A stretch of 61,789 nt of DNA from an uncultured Oscillospiraceae bacterium (GTDB lineage: Bacteria > Bacillota > Clostridia > Oscillospirales > Oscillospiraceae): the NCBI GenBank assembly GCA_934590325.1, contig CAKTOW010000011.1:1-61789 (forward strand), written 5' to 3'. Below, in pieces: positions 25,249-34,114 of the stretch; position 1 is the first letter of the stretch, and each line of letters opens with the position of its first letter. Made by a program: the position numbers and the translations under genes. The notes under the pieces are model-generated. The model saw only the letters and a list, made by a program, of their open reading frames with translations. It searched no databases and was not told the origin of the DNA.

Positions 25249-26376
25249 TTACAGGTCCTTGGATATATCCTCGTCCAGGTGTACGCCGTAGAGGTTCTTG
25301 GCCGAGCATCCGGCGCGGCCGCCGCCGGCGCAGGCGCAGGCACAGGCACAGGCGCAGCTGCTGGCGCAGGCACAGTGCCCTCCGCCGCCGAACCCGCCGC
25401 CGCCAAATCCTCCGCCCCGGCTGCCGCCGCCGAAGCCGCCGCCGCTCTTGGGCGGGCGGGGACGCTCCTTGGTGCCCACGCTGCCGGGACGGGGCTTGCC
25501 GTCCGGCCCCGCGGGATACCACAGGTGGTTCACGAACACGTACCGGGTGCCGAAGCCGCCGGCGTAGCCGTCGCCCCTGCGGGCGGCGGAGATCAGCGCG
25601 ATCAGGAATATCACCACGAATACCATGATGACCATGCCCACGATCTCCGCACCGGTGTCGTCCTCAAAATGCTCGCACGGCACATCCACATAGGGGTCGT
25701 AGTCGGAGGGAATGTTGTCCAGGCTGTTCTCCTCGGACAGCTGCACCGGCCAGTTCTCGTACCGGGCAGAAACGCCCATGGTCTCGCCGTAGCCCAGATC
25801 CTCGGCGGTGCAGATCAGCTTGTCCTCGCTCCGGACGAACTCCGCCGAAGCGGTGCCCGTGCTCTCCAGCTGCCCTGTCAGCCCCTCCGGGTCGTTCCAC
25901 ACCAGCGTCATCTGGCCGATCTTCGCCTCGTCGAACCATCCCGCGGTGTAGTCGTAGGTCACGTAGTCGTAGTGAACGTTATCGTAGTCCTCGATGACGC
26001 CGTTGGTGCTGAGCTGGTACATATACTCCTGCACCCACGAGTAGGCGAAGGAAAACGTCTCGTTCGCCTCGTAGGCGCGGTCGAGATAGACATACATATA
26101 GCTGTTGTCGAAGTCCAGCCGCTCGATGTTGTCCGTCAGTGCCGCCACGTCCCGGATAGAGCCGTTGGGCACGCCTATTTTCAGCTCCTGCCCGTAGGGC
26201 AGCTCCTCCAGCGGCGTCCACTCCAGCTTCACGGTGATGAGCAAACTCCCGTCCGCCGTGTTGGGCGTCACCATCACGCCGTACTTCTCAATGTAGTCGT
26301 AGTCCGCCCAGGCCGTCACGGTGAGACACGCCGCCGCCAGCAGGGACAGCAGCAGGATATGCAGTTTCTTCAGCAT
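25249..26376 (-). CDS. Membrane protein with Cys-Ala repeat tail (candidate rSAM substrate)
   Basis: A 375-residue protein. Residues 1-24 are a signal peptide (MLKKLHILLLSLLAAACLTV..AWA). Residues 25-240 form an acidic, Tyr-rich extracellular domain resembling DUF2207-like beta domains. A single membrane helix spans about 244-264 (IVGMVIMVFVVIFLIALISA) followed by Arg-Arg. The cytoplasmic tail is Gly-rich (SGGGFGGGSRGGGFGGGG), then Cys at 335, 337, 341, 343, 345, 347, 349 and 357 in an HCACASS..CACACACACAGGG pattern, ending RAGCSAKNLYGVHLDED. Its start overlaps the radical SAM gene by seven bases. A tail that would face the cytoplasm and is rich in regularly spaced Cys suits modification by that enzyme; this is inference. 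Confidence 0.75.
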   Translation of the reverse strand: MLKKLHILLLSLLAAACLTVTAWADYDYIEKYGVMVTPNTADGSLLITVKLEWTPLEELPYGQELKIGVPNGSIRDVAALTDNIERLDFDNSYMYVYLDRAYEANETFSFAYSWVQEYMYQLSTNGVIEDYDNVHYDYVTYDYTAGWFDEAKIGQMTLVWNDPEGLTGQLESTGTASAEFVRSEDKLICTAEDLGYGETMGVSARYENWPVQLSEENSLDNIPSDYDPYVDVPCEHFEDDTGAEIVGMVIMVFVVIFLIALISAARRGDGYAGGFGTRYVFVNHLWYPAGPDGKPRPGSVGTKERPRPPKSGGGFGGGSRGGGFGGGGFGGGGHCACASSCACACACACAGGGRAGCSAKNLYGVHLDEDISKDL

Positions 26377-27755
26377 AGGGCCGCCTCCTCCCCGCCGTTT
26401 TCCCGCAGCTGGCACAGCTGCTCCATTTTCGCGCTCTTGGCGCGGATGGCGGCGCACCTCTCGCTCTGCCATATCTTCTCCCAGTCGTCGGTGAGTATGT
26501 TCCCCAGTGGCCGGCTGCTGAGCCAGCTCTGGCAGGGTATCACGCCGCCGTCCGGGGCGATGGCCATATTGCTGAGACAGGCGCCGCAGCTGGGCACCAG
26601 CGTCAGGCCCAGGCCCCGCAGCGTGTCCTCCCGCAGCCAGCCGGGGCTGGTGAAGTCCATCTCCATCTCCAGCTCCTCCGCAGCCGCCACGGCCGCGGTA
26701 AGTATCTCCGTCAGGCGCTGCTCCGCCAGGCGGGTGGCGCGGCTCTCCTCCCCCTGTGCGCTGCCGGAGGGGATGAGCCCGGAGCAGGTCACATACCGCA
26801 CGCCCAGTCCTCGGACGAACCGCACGGTGGCGGCGTAGTCCTCGTTCAGGCTGCACAGCGGCGTGTTTACGGACACGGACAGCCCGGCGCGCACCGCGTT
26901 CCGTATGCCCTCCACGGTCTCGTCGAACCCGTCGGCGCCCACCAGCGCGTTGTGTATGCCCTTATCGTGGCTGTACAGCGTCACCTGCACACTGTCCAGG
27001 CTGGCCTCATACAGCCTGCGGCACAGGTCCGGGGTCAGCAGGCGCCCGTTGGTGTTCAGCCGGGTGACGAACCATTGGGCGGCGTCCACCAGCTCCACCA
27101 GGTCGGCGCGCAGGGTGGGCTCGCCCCCGGTGAAGGTTACCTGCGGGATGTTGGCCGCGCACAGCTTGGCCAGAATGTCCTTCCACTGGGCGGTGGTCAG
27201 CTCCGGCGTGTCGGACAGGGGCTGCCCCGCCGCGTAGCAGTGCAGGCACTTCTGGTTGCAGTGCCACGCGCCGCCCTTGGTCATGGCGCTGATCATCAGA
27301 TCCATGCGGTGCGGAGCCGTCATCTCCGGGGCATACTCCCCCAGGGACAGGGCGGCCACCTCCGCCGGGGGCTCTTGTCCCCGGGTGATGGCCACCATGG
27401 ACTCGATCATCAGCCGCAGGTCCTCGGCCAGCTGCTCCTTCTTCGTGAAGGGGTAGACCCTGTGGGTCTCCGCCACGGCCCCGGCGGCCATGGCCTTCCA
27501 GTCGCTCTCGCTGATCTCCAGCCCGGCGAAGGGCTCCAGCCTGTCCATAAAGTTGGCCAGCAGGATAGCCCAGCTGAGGTTCAGGGGCACCAGCTTGCTG
27601 CCGTTGAGCAGCAGCAGGAAGGGCGCGTCCTCCGCGTCCTTCCGCGGCGGGATCATGTGTACGCGCAGAACGCCCCGGCCCTTGGGGTCCAGGGTGATGT
27701 GGCGCACGCACTCCAGATGCTTGCGGCGGTATCGCCGCTCCAATATCGTTGACAC
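26370..27755 (-). CDS. Radical SAM/SPASM maturase-like enzyme
   Basis: A 461-residue radical SAM protein. An N-terminal domain of about 150 residues (VLRVHMIPPRKDAEDAPFLL, LNLSWAILLANFMDRL) may be a leader-recognition region. The core has CNQKCLHC (Cys166, 170, 173) for the SAM-binding cluster and TFTGGEPTLR (210-213). The C-terminal SPASM part carries Cys390, 393, 408, 434 and 448, and a final Cys461, likely ligands for one or two auxiliary clusters. Such enzymes usually modify ribosomal peptides or proteins. The start is a GTG at 27755 with AAGGAGG eight bases upstream. It is translationally coupled to the Cys-Ala-tail membrane protein, its probable substrate. Confidence 0.88.
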   Translation of the reverse strand: MSTILERRYRRKHLECVRHITLDPKGRGVLRVHMIPPRKDAEDAPFLLLLNGSKLVPLNLSWAILLANFMDRLEPFAGLEISESDWKAMAAGAVAETHRVYPFTKKEQLAEDLRLMIESMVAITRGQEPPAEVAALSLGEYAPEMTAPHRMDLMISAMTKGGAWHCNQKCLHCYAAGQPLSDTPELTTAQWKDILAKLCAANIPQVTFTGGEPTLRADLVELVDAAQWFVTRLNTNGRLLTPDLCRRLYEASLDSVQVTLYSHDKGIHNALVGADGFDETVEGIRNAVRAGLSVSVNTPLCSLNEDYAATVRFVRGLGVRYVTCSGLIPSGSAQGEESRATRLAEQRLTEILTAAVAAAEELEMEMDFTSPGWLREDTLRGLGLTLVPSCGACLSNMAIAPDGGVIPCQSWLSSRPLGNILTDDWEKIWQSERCAAIRAKSAKMEQLCQLRENGGEEAALC

Positions 27756-27848
27756 AGTTCGTTCCTCCTTTTTGAAGGCGTGTGGGGATGGCTGTGCAGA
27801 GTATACCATATTATCCCCCGTTGTGCAATGCAGGGGAAATGCCCATAT

Positions 27849-27877
27849 AAAAAAACACCGCCTCCGGCGGTGTTTTT
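27849..27877 (-). terminator. Terminator after divIC
   Basis: ACACCGCC (27855-27862) and GGCGGTGT (27866-27873) flank a 3-base loop with A and T runs on both sides; it ends the division-gene transcript six bases after the divIC stop. Confidence 0.75.
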
Positions 27878-27882
27878 CTTTT

Positions 27883-28176
27883 TCAGTCGTTGACATCATA
27901 GAAGATGCGCTCGCCCTCTTCGGCCAGGCCCAGCTGGTCGCGGGCAAGGTCCTTGATGAACTCCTGGTCATCCTTCTTGGCCAGGTCGGACTCCAGCGCC
28001 TGGTTCTCCTGCGTCTGCTGCTGGAGCTGACGGGTCAGGGCGGCCTCCTGCTGCTTGGCCTCGCTGAGGCGGTTGCCCACCTGCACCAGTTCGATGCCCA
28101 GGAACACCACCAGCGCGGCGATGACCAGCAGCAGCATGGTGTTGCTCCGCCGCTTTGCCTTGGGTGTTTTCGCCAT
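27883..28176 (-). CDS. divIC: Septum formation initiator DivIC/FtsB
   Basis: A 97-residue bitopic protein: basic N-terminus (AKTPKAKRRSN), one membrane helix (TMLLLVIAALVVFLGIELVQ), a coiled coil (about residues 40-75) and the conserved end EFIKDLARDQLGLAEEGERI typical of DivIC/FtsB. It joins FtsL and DivIB in the division complex. The ATG at 28176 is preferred to the one at 28182 because GGAGG is nine bases upstream of it. It closes the yab cluster. Its first 209 bases are also covered by the yabQ frame. Confidence 0.92.
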   Translation of the reverse strand: MAKTPKAKRRSNTMLLLVIAALVVFLGIELVQVGNRLSEAKQQEAALTRQLQQQTQENQALESDLAKKDDQEFIKDLARDQLGLAEEGERIFYDVND

Positions 28177-28636
28177 GGTCATTCGCCTCCTTTTCCGCGT
28201 GGCTTTCTTTTATCATAGCGCACTTCCGACAGAAAATAAAGGCTTTTTTGACGGCATGGGCAAATTTTTTCGCCAGTGCGGCCATCCATACCGCCGGACG
28301 CCACAAAAGCCGCGCCGTGGCCGCCGCCGCACCCAGCCAGAAGTCCCACAGGGGCAGCACCAGCGGCGACAGCGCCCACAGGTACACCACCGCGCCCAGG
28401 GCCATGGCGGTGAGCATCACCAGCCGCAGCTCCCCCTGCCCCACCCGCAGGGCGTACCACAGCAGGGCGGGCGCCACCGCCAGCAGGAACACCGCATCCA
28501 GCCCGTGGGTCAGGCGCCTGTTCCTCCTGCGCCGCAGGCGCACCGTCCGCAGCAGGTCGTACACCGCCGCTGCAGCCGCCCCCAGCGCCGCCGCCGTCAG
28601 ATAGCCCTCCAGCTGGGCGGAGACAACATTGCCCAT
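27968..28636 (-). CDS. yabQ: Spore cortex protein YabQ
   Basis: A membrane protein opening MGNVVSAQLEGYLTAAALGA with four hydrophobic segments, including AVFLLAVAPALLWYALRVGQ and LVMLTAMALGAVVYLWALSP. YabQ is needed for spore cortex formation in Bacillus. The family part ends around KKAFIFCRKCAMIKESHAEK, but no stop follows: the frame runs on for about 70 codons through divIC in another frame to a TGA at 27968. The extension is low-complexity (Gly, Ala, Pro, Arg). Either the genes truly overlap by 209 bases or a frameshift removed the stop. The start at 28636 is one base from the yabP stop. Confidence 0.8.
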   Translation of the reverse strand: MGNVVSAQLEGYLTAAALGAAAAAVYDLLRTVRLRRRRNRRLTHGLDAVFLLAVAPALLWYALRVGQGELRLVMLTAMALGAVVYLWALSPLVLPLWDFWLGAAAATARLLWRPAVWMAALAKKFAHAVKKAFIFCRKCAMIKESHAEKEANDHGENTQGKAAEQHHAAAGHRRAGGVPGHRTGAGGQPPQRGQAAGGRPDPSAPAADAGEPGAGVRPGQEG

Positions 28637-28637
28637 C

Positions 28638-28928
28638 TCAGGCGAACAGACGACTGAACAGCCCGCCGCTGCGGGGCTCCGGCGCGTCCTCGTAGCTGAG
28701 GGCGTCGATGCGTCCGTCCACATGGAGCTCGCCGCCGTCCAGGCTCAGCTTGCCGATGTGCAGCCCCTCGCCGGTGACCACCAGCGTGCCCGCGCCGGTG
28801 CGCAGGACGATGCACTGGTCGTCGAACCGCTCCACGTCCTCCACGCCGGACACGGTCAGCTTCTCCCGTCCCTCCAGCGCCAGGCGGTGCGCCTCCGCCC
28901 CGCCGGGCATATCATAGGCCATAGGCAT
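28638..28928 (-). CDS. yabP: Sporulation protein YabP
   Basis: A 96-residue YabP/YqfC-family protein: HRLALEGREKLTVSGVEDVE, then RTGAGTLVVTGEGLHIGKLS and LDGGELHVDGRIDALSYED. It is made in the mother cell in Bacillus and is linked to spore coat or cortex assembly. The ATG at 28928 follows GGAGGGGGAATTTTC. It ends with GGLFSRLFA and is adjacent to yabQ. Its presence supports an endospore-forming host. Confidence 0.9.
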   Translation of the reverse strand: MPMAYDMPGGAEAHRLALEGREKLTVSGVEDVERFDDQCIVLRTGAGTLVVTGEGLHIGKLSLDGGELHVDGRIDALSYEDAPEPRSGGLFSRLFA

Positions 28929-29031
28929 GAAAATTCCCCCTCCTGCGATGTTGTGGCCGCCGCCCCCGCGGGGCGTGGTCAGTATCATCGTATGAGGGGG
29001 CTCATTTCTTTATGACGGGTTTGTCCGCTTT

Positions 29032-29280
29032 TTACGCACCGGCCACTTCCCTGTACATGGCAGCGGCCGCGTCCTTGCCGACGTTCTCAGTGACGGACAG
29101 CACCTCCACCGTCAGCGTCCTGGCGCCGAAGCGGATGGCGATCACGTCGCCCACCTTCACGTCGTAGGACGCGCGCTGCACCCGTCCGTTGACGGTGACG
29201 CGCTCCGCGTCGCAGGCCTCGTTGGCCACAGTACGGCGCTTGATCAGGCGGGAGACCTTTAGGTATTTGTCCAAACGCAT
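29032..29280 (-). CDS. rqcP: RqcP (YabO), S4-domain ribosome quality-control factor
   Basis: An 82-residue protein that is one S4 RNA-binding domain: MRLDKYLKVSRLIKRRTVAN, then GRVQRASYDVKVGDVIAIRFG. RqcP works with RqcH in adding alanine tails to stalled nascent chains on large ribosomal subunits. The position before yabP matches Bacillus yabO. AAAAGGAGAAATATC precedes the start. Confidence 0.93.
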   Translation of the reverse strand: MRLDKYLKVSRLIKRRTVANEACDAERVTVNGRVQRASYDVKVGDVIAIRFGARTLTVEVLSVTENVGKDAAAAMYREVAGA

Positions 29281-29827
29281 GATATTTCTCCTTTTCTGTT
29301 TTCAACGACCCCTCGTATAGCAAAAGCCTATCGCGGGGTCATTTCGCGCTCCGGCGCGAGCCCCTTTTGCCCTCGGCGGCAAAAGGGGCCAAAAACGCCG
29401 CTTAGACCTACGGTCTAAGGACCCCTTGGCGCGCTATGGCCGGCCGCTATCTGCAGGCGCTGTTCGCGGGCACAGCTCTTCGTTGTCGTTGTCGGTCAAA
29501 AGGACTGTGCCACCACAGCTTTCCGCTGCCGCTTCGCTGACGCTGAAACAGCCACGGTAGGGGTATAGCGGTTCTTTTGTTTATGACATACAAGGAAAAG
29601 GCTGGTGTGTTGCCACACCAGCCCTTCAGCAGCTTATCCTCCCTCCGCCCCGTTCACTGGGCAGAGCGGATGAGACCCATAACGGCAAGAGCAGGCACGG
29701 AGAGATTTTTCGTTCCGGCGATGACGAAGCGGCGCAGGAATACTTTGTGTATTGCAAGGCGCTTCGGCGCAGCCGGGGCGGAAAATATCCCGCGCATGCC
29801 GCAGGCGGCATGGGGCGAATTCGCCTT
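29281..29827. other. Gene-free stretch rich in hairpins
   Basis: No gene is credible here. It holds three inverted repeats: CCCCTTTTGCC (29361-29371) with 29378-29388, CTTAGACC (29401-29408) with 29412-29419, and a terminator-like stem at 29600-29623. The segment 29710-29820 looks like a dispersed intergenic repeat, but only one copy is visible in the window. Confidence 0.5.
29594..29623 (-). terminator. Terminator-like hairpin, minus strand
   Basis: GGCTGGTGTG (29600-29609) pairs with CACACCAGCC (29614-29623); on the minus strand TTTTCC follows. It could end the hup transcript, whose stop is 205 bases upstream. Confidence 0.55.
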
Positions 29828-30103
29828 TTACTCAGCGACGGCGTCCTTCAGAGCCTTACCGGCCTTGAAAGCGGGGACCTTGGTAGCGGCGATCTGCACG
29901 GGCTTCTTGGTGCGGGGATTCAGGCCGGTGCGGGCAGCGCGCTTCTTGGTCTCGAAGGAGCCAAAGCCCACCAGCTGGATCTTCTCGTCTGCCTTCAGGG
30001 TCTCGGTGATGGTGTTCAGAACGGCGTTGACGGCAGCGTCAGAGTCCTTCTTGGACAGGCCGGTCTTCTCAGCGACAGCGGCGATCAGTTCAGTCTTATT
30101 CAT
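29828..30103 (-). CDS. hup: HU family DNA-binding protein
   Basis: A 91-residue histone-like protein: [20 protein letters not shown], the beta arm [20 protein letters not shown] and the end [18 protein letters not shown] dimers bend and compact DNA. The ATG at 30103 follows GGGAGGAAATAA. It lies between mazG and rqcP, as often in Clostridia. Codon use is strongly biased, as expected of an abundant protein. Confidence 0.96.
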   Translation of the reverse strand: MNKTELIAAVAEKTGLSKKDSDAAVNAVLNTITETLKADEKIQLVGFGSFETKKRAARTGLNPRTKKPVQIAATKVPAFKAGKALKDAVAE

Positions 30104-30177
30104 GTTATTTCCTCCCAAAAAATTTCATTGGTATTACCGCCCACAGGCGGCTATCCTAAAACGATTCTCTCATCGCA

Positions 30178-30969
30178 TTAAGAACGTTCCTTGGCCCCGT
30201 TCCACAGGGCGGTCATCTCCTCCAGCGTCAGGTCGGAGAGCGCGCGGCCGCTCTCGGCAGCGGCGGACTCCATGGCGCGGAAGCGGCGGATGAACTTCTC
30301 GCAGGTACCGTGCAGGGCCTCCTCCGGGTCGATGCCGCAGAAGCGGCCCACCTTTACGGCGGCGAACAGCACGTCGCCCAGTTCATCCTGTATGTTGGTA
30401 TGGGTCTCCACCGCCCGGCGCAGCTCGGCGGTCTCCTCGTCCAGCTTGTCCAGCGCGCCGGAGACATCGTGCCAGTCGAAGCCCGCGTCAGCGGCCTTCC
30501 TCTGCAGCTTCTCCGCCCGCCAGGTGCCCGGCAGACTGCGGGCCACGGCGTCCAGGGCGTCGGCCGTGGTCTTCTGCCCCTTCTCCTGCCGCTTCAGCTT
30601 GTCCCAGCTGGCGGGCACGGTGTCCGCCGTTTCCGCCTGTCCCCCGCTGAACACGTGGGGGTGGCGGTACAGCAGCTTCCTCACCACGCCGTCGCATACG
30701 TCGTCCATGGTGAAGCGCCCCGCGTCCTTCTCGATGTCCGCGTGGAACACCACCTGCATCAGCACATCGCCCAGCTCCTCTTTCAGCAGGGCGGTGTCGC
30801 CGGTGTCGATGGCCTCGGCGGCCTCGTAGGCCTCCTCCAGCATACCCCGGCGGATGCTCTCGTGGGTCTGCACCTTATCCCAGGGGCAGCCCTCCGGCGA
30901 GCGCAGCAAACGGATGATCTCCAGCAGGTCGTCATAGCCGTAGCGCGGTTTCCTTGTAAAATTTATCAT
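30178..30969 (-). CDS. mazG: Nucleoside triphosphate pyrophosphohydrolase MazG
   Basis: A 263-residue protein with two MazG domains. The first holds CPWDKVQTHESIRRGMLEEA and LKEELGDVLMQVVFHADIEK (EExxE and ExxD metal sites); the second holds NIQDELGDVLFAAVKVGRF. It hydrolyses (d)NTPs to monophosphates and clears non-canonical nucleotides. It corresponds to the C-terminal MazG half of Bacillus YabN; the methyltransferase-like domain of YabN is absent. It lies between spoVB and hup. Confidence 0.94.
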   Translation of the reverse strand: MINFTRKPRYGYDDLLEIIRLLRSPEGCPWDKVQTHESIRRGMLEEAYEAAEAIDTGDTALLKEELGDVLMQVVFHADIEKDAGRFTMDDVCDGVVRKLLYRHPHVFSGGQAETADTVPASWDKLKRQEKGQKTTADALDAVARSLPGTWRAEKLQRKAADAGFDWHDVSGALDKLDEETAELRRAVETHTNIQDELGDVLFAAVKVGRFCGIDPEEALHGTCEKFIRRFRAMESAAAESGRALSDLTLEEMTALWNGAKERS

Positions 30970-31037
30970 ACTTGCGCTCCTATTGCAAGAGGTTTTCCCT
31001 GCATCTCAGGAAAAGATAGATGCATTTCGTACCTTTT

Positions 31038-32624
31038 TCACCGCAGATGCAGCCGATCGGCCAGTTTTTCCCCCTTGGGCAGGGCCACGATGTCCTGCCG
31101 GGTGACCGTGCCGGTGGCCAGCGCCAGCACCACGTACACCGCCGCGGCCGCCAGCACCGCCGGCAGCACCGCCCATCTTTCGGACAGCACCCGGCAGAAA
31201 AGCCCGTACCCGGACCTGGCGGCCAGCGCCATCACGGCGGTGAGCAGCAGCGGCCTTGCGAACAGGGCTATGTACCCCGGCCGCTCCGGCACCAGCCGGG
31301 CGATGGCGATAAGGTTCAGCACCACAATAAGGGCGTAGCAGTACAGCGTGCTGACCGCCGCGCCCCGGATGCCCACCGCCGGGTCGCCCACCATCAGGTA
31401 GTTGGTGACGATCTTCAGCACGCCGCCGCACAGCAGCGTGCCCACCGGCAGCATCGGGTGGCCGTAGGCCTGCAGCACGCCGTTGGTGGCCACCATCAGG
31501 CACACGAACACGCAGGCCAGGCCCAGGAACGTCAGGTGATACGCCGCGGCGGCCGCGGTCTCCGGCACCGCCGGATACAGCAGCAGCAGGATGGGCTCCG
31601 CCAGCACGGACAGCCCCACCCCCGCCGGCAGCGCCGCCAGCACCGTCAGCTTCAGGGCGGCCCCGGCGGCCCGTCCCGCCGACGCGCGGTCGCCCCGGGT
31701 CAGGGCGGCGGACACCGCGGGCATCAGGCTGACCGTCAGGGGATAGATAAACGACGGCGGCAGCATGAACAGCGTCATGCCGAAGGTGTACTCGCCGTAG
31801 AGGGCCGCGGTCTCCGCCGCGGTATAGCCCAGGGTGCCGTGCAGGGTGGATGTCACCAGCGTCTGATCCAGCAGCGTAATAAGGCTCATGCCCGCCGCGC
31901 CCACGGTGATGGGCACGCCGGTGCGCAGCAGCTCCCGCAGGATGCGCCCCCCGCCAGGCGGCACGTCCCGCACAGGCGGCAGGGCTCCCTTCTTCGGCAG
32001 CAGCAGCGCCGTGGCGCACAGTCCCAGCGCCGCACCGGCAGTGACGCCGCCTATGGCCCCCGCCGCGCACAGCGCCGTATCCGCGCCGCGCCGCAGCAGG
32101 AGCAGGCACAGGCCCAGCCCCACGACCAGCTTTCCGGTGGACTCGGCCACCTGCCCCGCCGCCGTGGGCACCATGTCCCCCAGCCCCTGGGAATACCCCC
32201 GCAGGGCGGCGGACAGGCACACCAGCAGCACCGCCGGGCCCAGTGCCCGCAGGGCGGGTGCGGCGGCGTTGTCGTGCAGTGCCGCCGCCAGCGTCTCCGG
32301 CAGCAGGCACATAACGGCGCTGCACAGCAGCCCCATGCCCGCCAGCAGCGCCAGTCCCACCCACAGGCAGCGGCGCACAGCGCCGTACCGCCGCTGGGCG
32401 GCCGCCCGTGATACCATACGGCTCAGCGCCGGGGGCAGCCCCGCCGTGGACAGCACCAGCAGCAGGCTGTAGATGTTATAGGCGATGTAGAAATGCGCCA
32501 TGCCCTCCCTGTCCAGCAGATTCCCCAGGGGTATCTTGTACAGGGCACCCAGCAGCTTCGTCACCGCCACGGCGACGGCCAGAATGGCCGCGCCGCCCAT
32601 GAAATTTTGCCGCCGGTGGGTCAT
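31038..32624 (-). CDS. spoVB: SpoVB/YabM-family lipid-linked polysaccharide flippase
   Basis: A 528-residue MOP-superfamily exporter with 14 likely membrane helices. The start RRQNFMGGAAILAVAVAVTK and LLGALYKIPLGNLLDREGMA is typical of the SpoVB/YabM/MurJ-like group that moves lipid-linked cell-wall precursors, including spore cortex precursors. The order spoVB-mazG-rqcP-yabP-yabQ-divIC fits Bacillus yabM-yabN-yabO-yabP-yabQ-divIC, so yabM is the closest positional match. GGAGGCGCC precedes the start. Confidence 0.9.
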   Translation of the reverse strand: MTHRRQNFMGGAAILAVAVAVTKLLGALYKIPLGNLLDREGMAHFYIAYNIYSLLLVLSTAGLPPALSRMVSRAAAQRRYGAVRRCLWVGLALLAGMGLLCSAVMCLLPETLAAALHDNAAAPALRALGPAVLLVCLSAALRGYSQGLGDMVPTAAGQVAESTGKLVVGLGLCLLLLRRGADTALCAAGAIGGVTAGAALGLCATALLLPKKGALPPVRDVPPGGGRILRELLRTGVPITVGAAGMSLITLLDQTLVTSTLHGTLGYTAAETAALYGEYTFGMTLFMLPPSFIYPLTVSLMPAVSAALTRGDRASAGRAAGAALKLTVLAALPAGVGLSVLAEPILLLLYPAVPETAAAAAYHLTFLGLACVFVCLMVATNGVLQAYGHPMLPVGTLLCGGVLKIVTNYLMVGDPAVGIRGAAVSTLYCYALIVVLNLIAIARLVPERPGYIALFARPLLLTAVMALAARSGYGLFCRVLSERWAVLPAVLAAAAVYVVLALATGTVTRQDIVALPKGEKLADRLHLR

Positions 32625-32638
32625 GGCGCCTCCTTATC

Positions 32639-34114
32639 TCACCGCGCCATCGCCTGATGGAAGCGGCGGAACGACTCTAAATTCTCCGTCAGCTTTTCCG
32701 GGCGCTGGATATACTCCAGCGGGAACTTGGGGTGGAACACCCGCTCGATGCGGTCATGCACCGTGTCCACCATCTTGGTGGAACCCCCCGCGCCCAGGGA
32801 GAGGATGCTGTGCAGCTCCTCCATGATGTAGATATTATACAGTCCCTCCGCGCCGGATATGCACCAGCCCACATTCTCGAAGCTGCCGGACATGTACTTC
32901 TGCCGGTAGAGGTAGTAGGGGACGAAGCCCTGTGCGCGCAGGGTCGGGTCTGCATAGTCCAGCATGGCGGCCACATCCTCCGCCGTGGGGATGGGCAGCC
33001 CCTCCAGCAGGATGCGGCTGCCCTTCTTCAGGCTGAGGGTGTGTACGGTGATGTTGTCGGCGCCGAAGGTCATGCACCGGTCCAGCGTCCGGCGAAAGCC
33101 CTCCGGCGTATCCGCGGGCAGCCCGGCGATCAGGTCCATGTTCACATGGGGAAAGCCCATGGACACGGCCAGCTCCATGGCCTTTTCGATGTCCTCCGGG
33201 CTGTGGCGGCGGCCGATGGCCTCCAGCACACGGGGCTCCAGTGACTGGGGATTGACGCTGATACGGTCGGCACCGTGGTCCATCAGCACCTGCAGCTTCT
33301 CCCGGTCGATGGTGTCCGGGCGTCCCGCCTCGATGCAGTATTCCACGCAGTCCGACAGGTCGAAGCTCCTGTTCACCGCCGTCAGCAGGGCGTCCATCTG
33401 CCGCGCCGACAGGGTGGTGGGCGTGCCGCCGCCCATGTAGAAGGACTTTATCCGCAGGCCGGTCTCCCGCACCATGCGCCCCGCGGCCTCCACCTCCGCC
33501 GTCAGGGCGTCCAGATAGGGCTCCATGAGCTTGAAGGACTTCTCCACCGAGGCGGAGACAAAGCTGCAGTAGGCGCAGCGGGTGGGGCAGAAGGGTATGC
33601 CGATGTACAGGGAGATGTCGTTGGGCCGCAGGTCGCGCTTGGCCTTCAGCCCCGCCTCAGCACTCTCCAGCGCCAGACGGCGGCGTGCGGGGGACACGCA
33701 ATAGGTATCCCGCAGCACCCGGTCGGCCTGGCCGGGCGTCATGCCGCCCTCCAGCATATTCCGCACCAGCTTGGCCGGGCGGATGCCCGTCAGGGCGCCC
33801 CAGGAGGGCGTCACGCCGGTGACCTCCCGGGCGGCGCGGAAGAAGGACAGCTTCAGCGCACGCTGACGCAGGCGCTCCCGCTCGTACTCGTCGGAAACGC
33901 CTGCGGTACGGACGCGGGCTTCGCCCCGCGCCTTTTTGCCGCCGTAGGTCAATTCTGTGACGCCGGTGGCGTATGTCCCGCCCTCGTGCAGCGTCACCTC
34001 CGCGTGGCTTTCCCCGTCCTCGCCCTCATAGACCGGGCGTTCCTCCGGGAAAAACGCCAGCAAACTCTGCTCCACGGCGTAGCGGTCGTCGTGACCGCGG
34101 AACGTCAGCTTCAT
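32639..34114 (-). CDS. hemZ: HemZ-like radical SAM coproporphyrinogen dehydrogenase
   Basis: A 491-residue HemN-family radical SAM protein of the HemZ branch, whose long N-terminus (about 160 residues, LTGIRPAKLVRNMLEGGMTP) precedes the radical SAM core. The cluster motif is PFCPTRCAYCSF, followed by FYMGGGTPTTLSARQMDALL and GADRISVNPQSLEP. It may act in oxygen-independent haem synthesis, although similar proteins can handle other haem-related substrates. The start at 34114 overlaps the stop of the upstream MBL gene by four bases. Confidence 0.88.
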   Translation of the reverse strand: MKLTFRGHDDRYAVEQSLLAFFPEERPVYEGEDGESHAEVTLHEGGTYATGVTELTYGGKKARGEARVRTAGVSDEYERERLRQRALKLSFFRAAREVTGVTPSWGALTGIRPAKLVRNMLEGGMTPGQADRVLRDTYCVSPARRRLALESAEAGLKAKRDLRPNDISLYIGIPFCPTRCAYCSFVSASVEKSFKLMEPYLDALTAEVEAAGRMVRETGLRIKSFYMGGGTPTTLSARQMDALLTAVNRSFDLSDCVEYCIEAGRPDTIDREKLQVLMDHGADRISVNPQSLEPRVLEAIGRRHSPEDIEKAMELAVSMGFPHVNMDLIAGLPADTPEGFRRTLDRCMTFGADNITVHTLSLKKGSRILLEGLPIPTAEDVAAMLDYADPTLRAQGFVPYYLYRQKYMSGSFENVGWCISGAEGLYNIYIMEELHSILSLGAGGSTKMVDTVHDRIERVFHPKFPLEYIQRPEKLTENLESFRRFHQAMAR

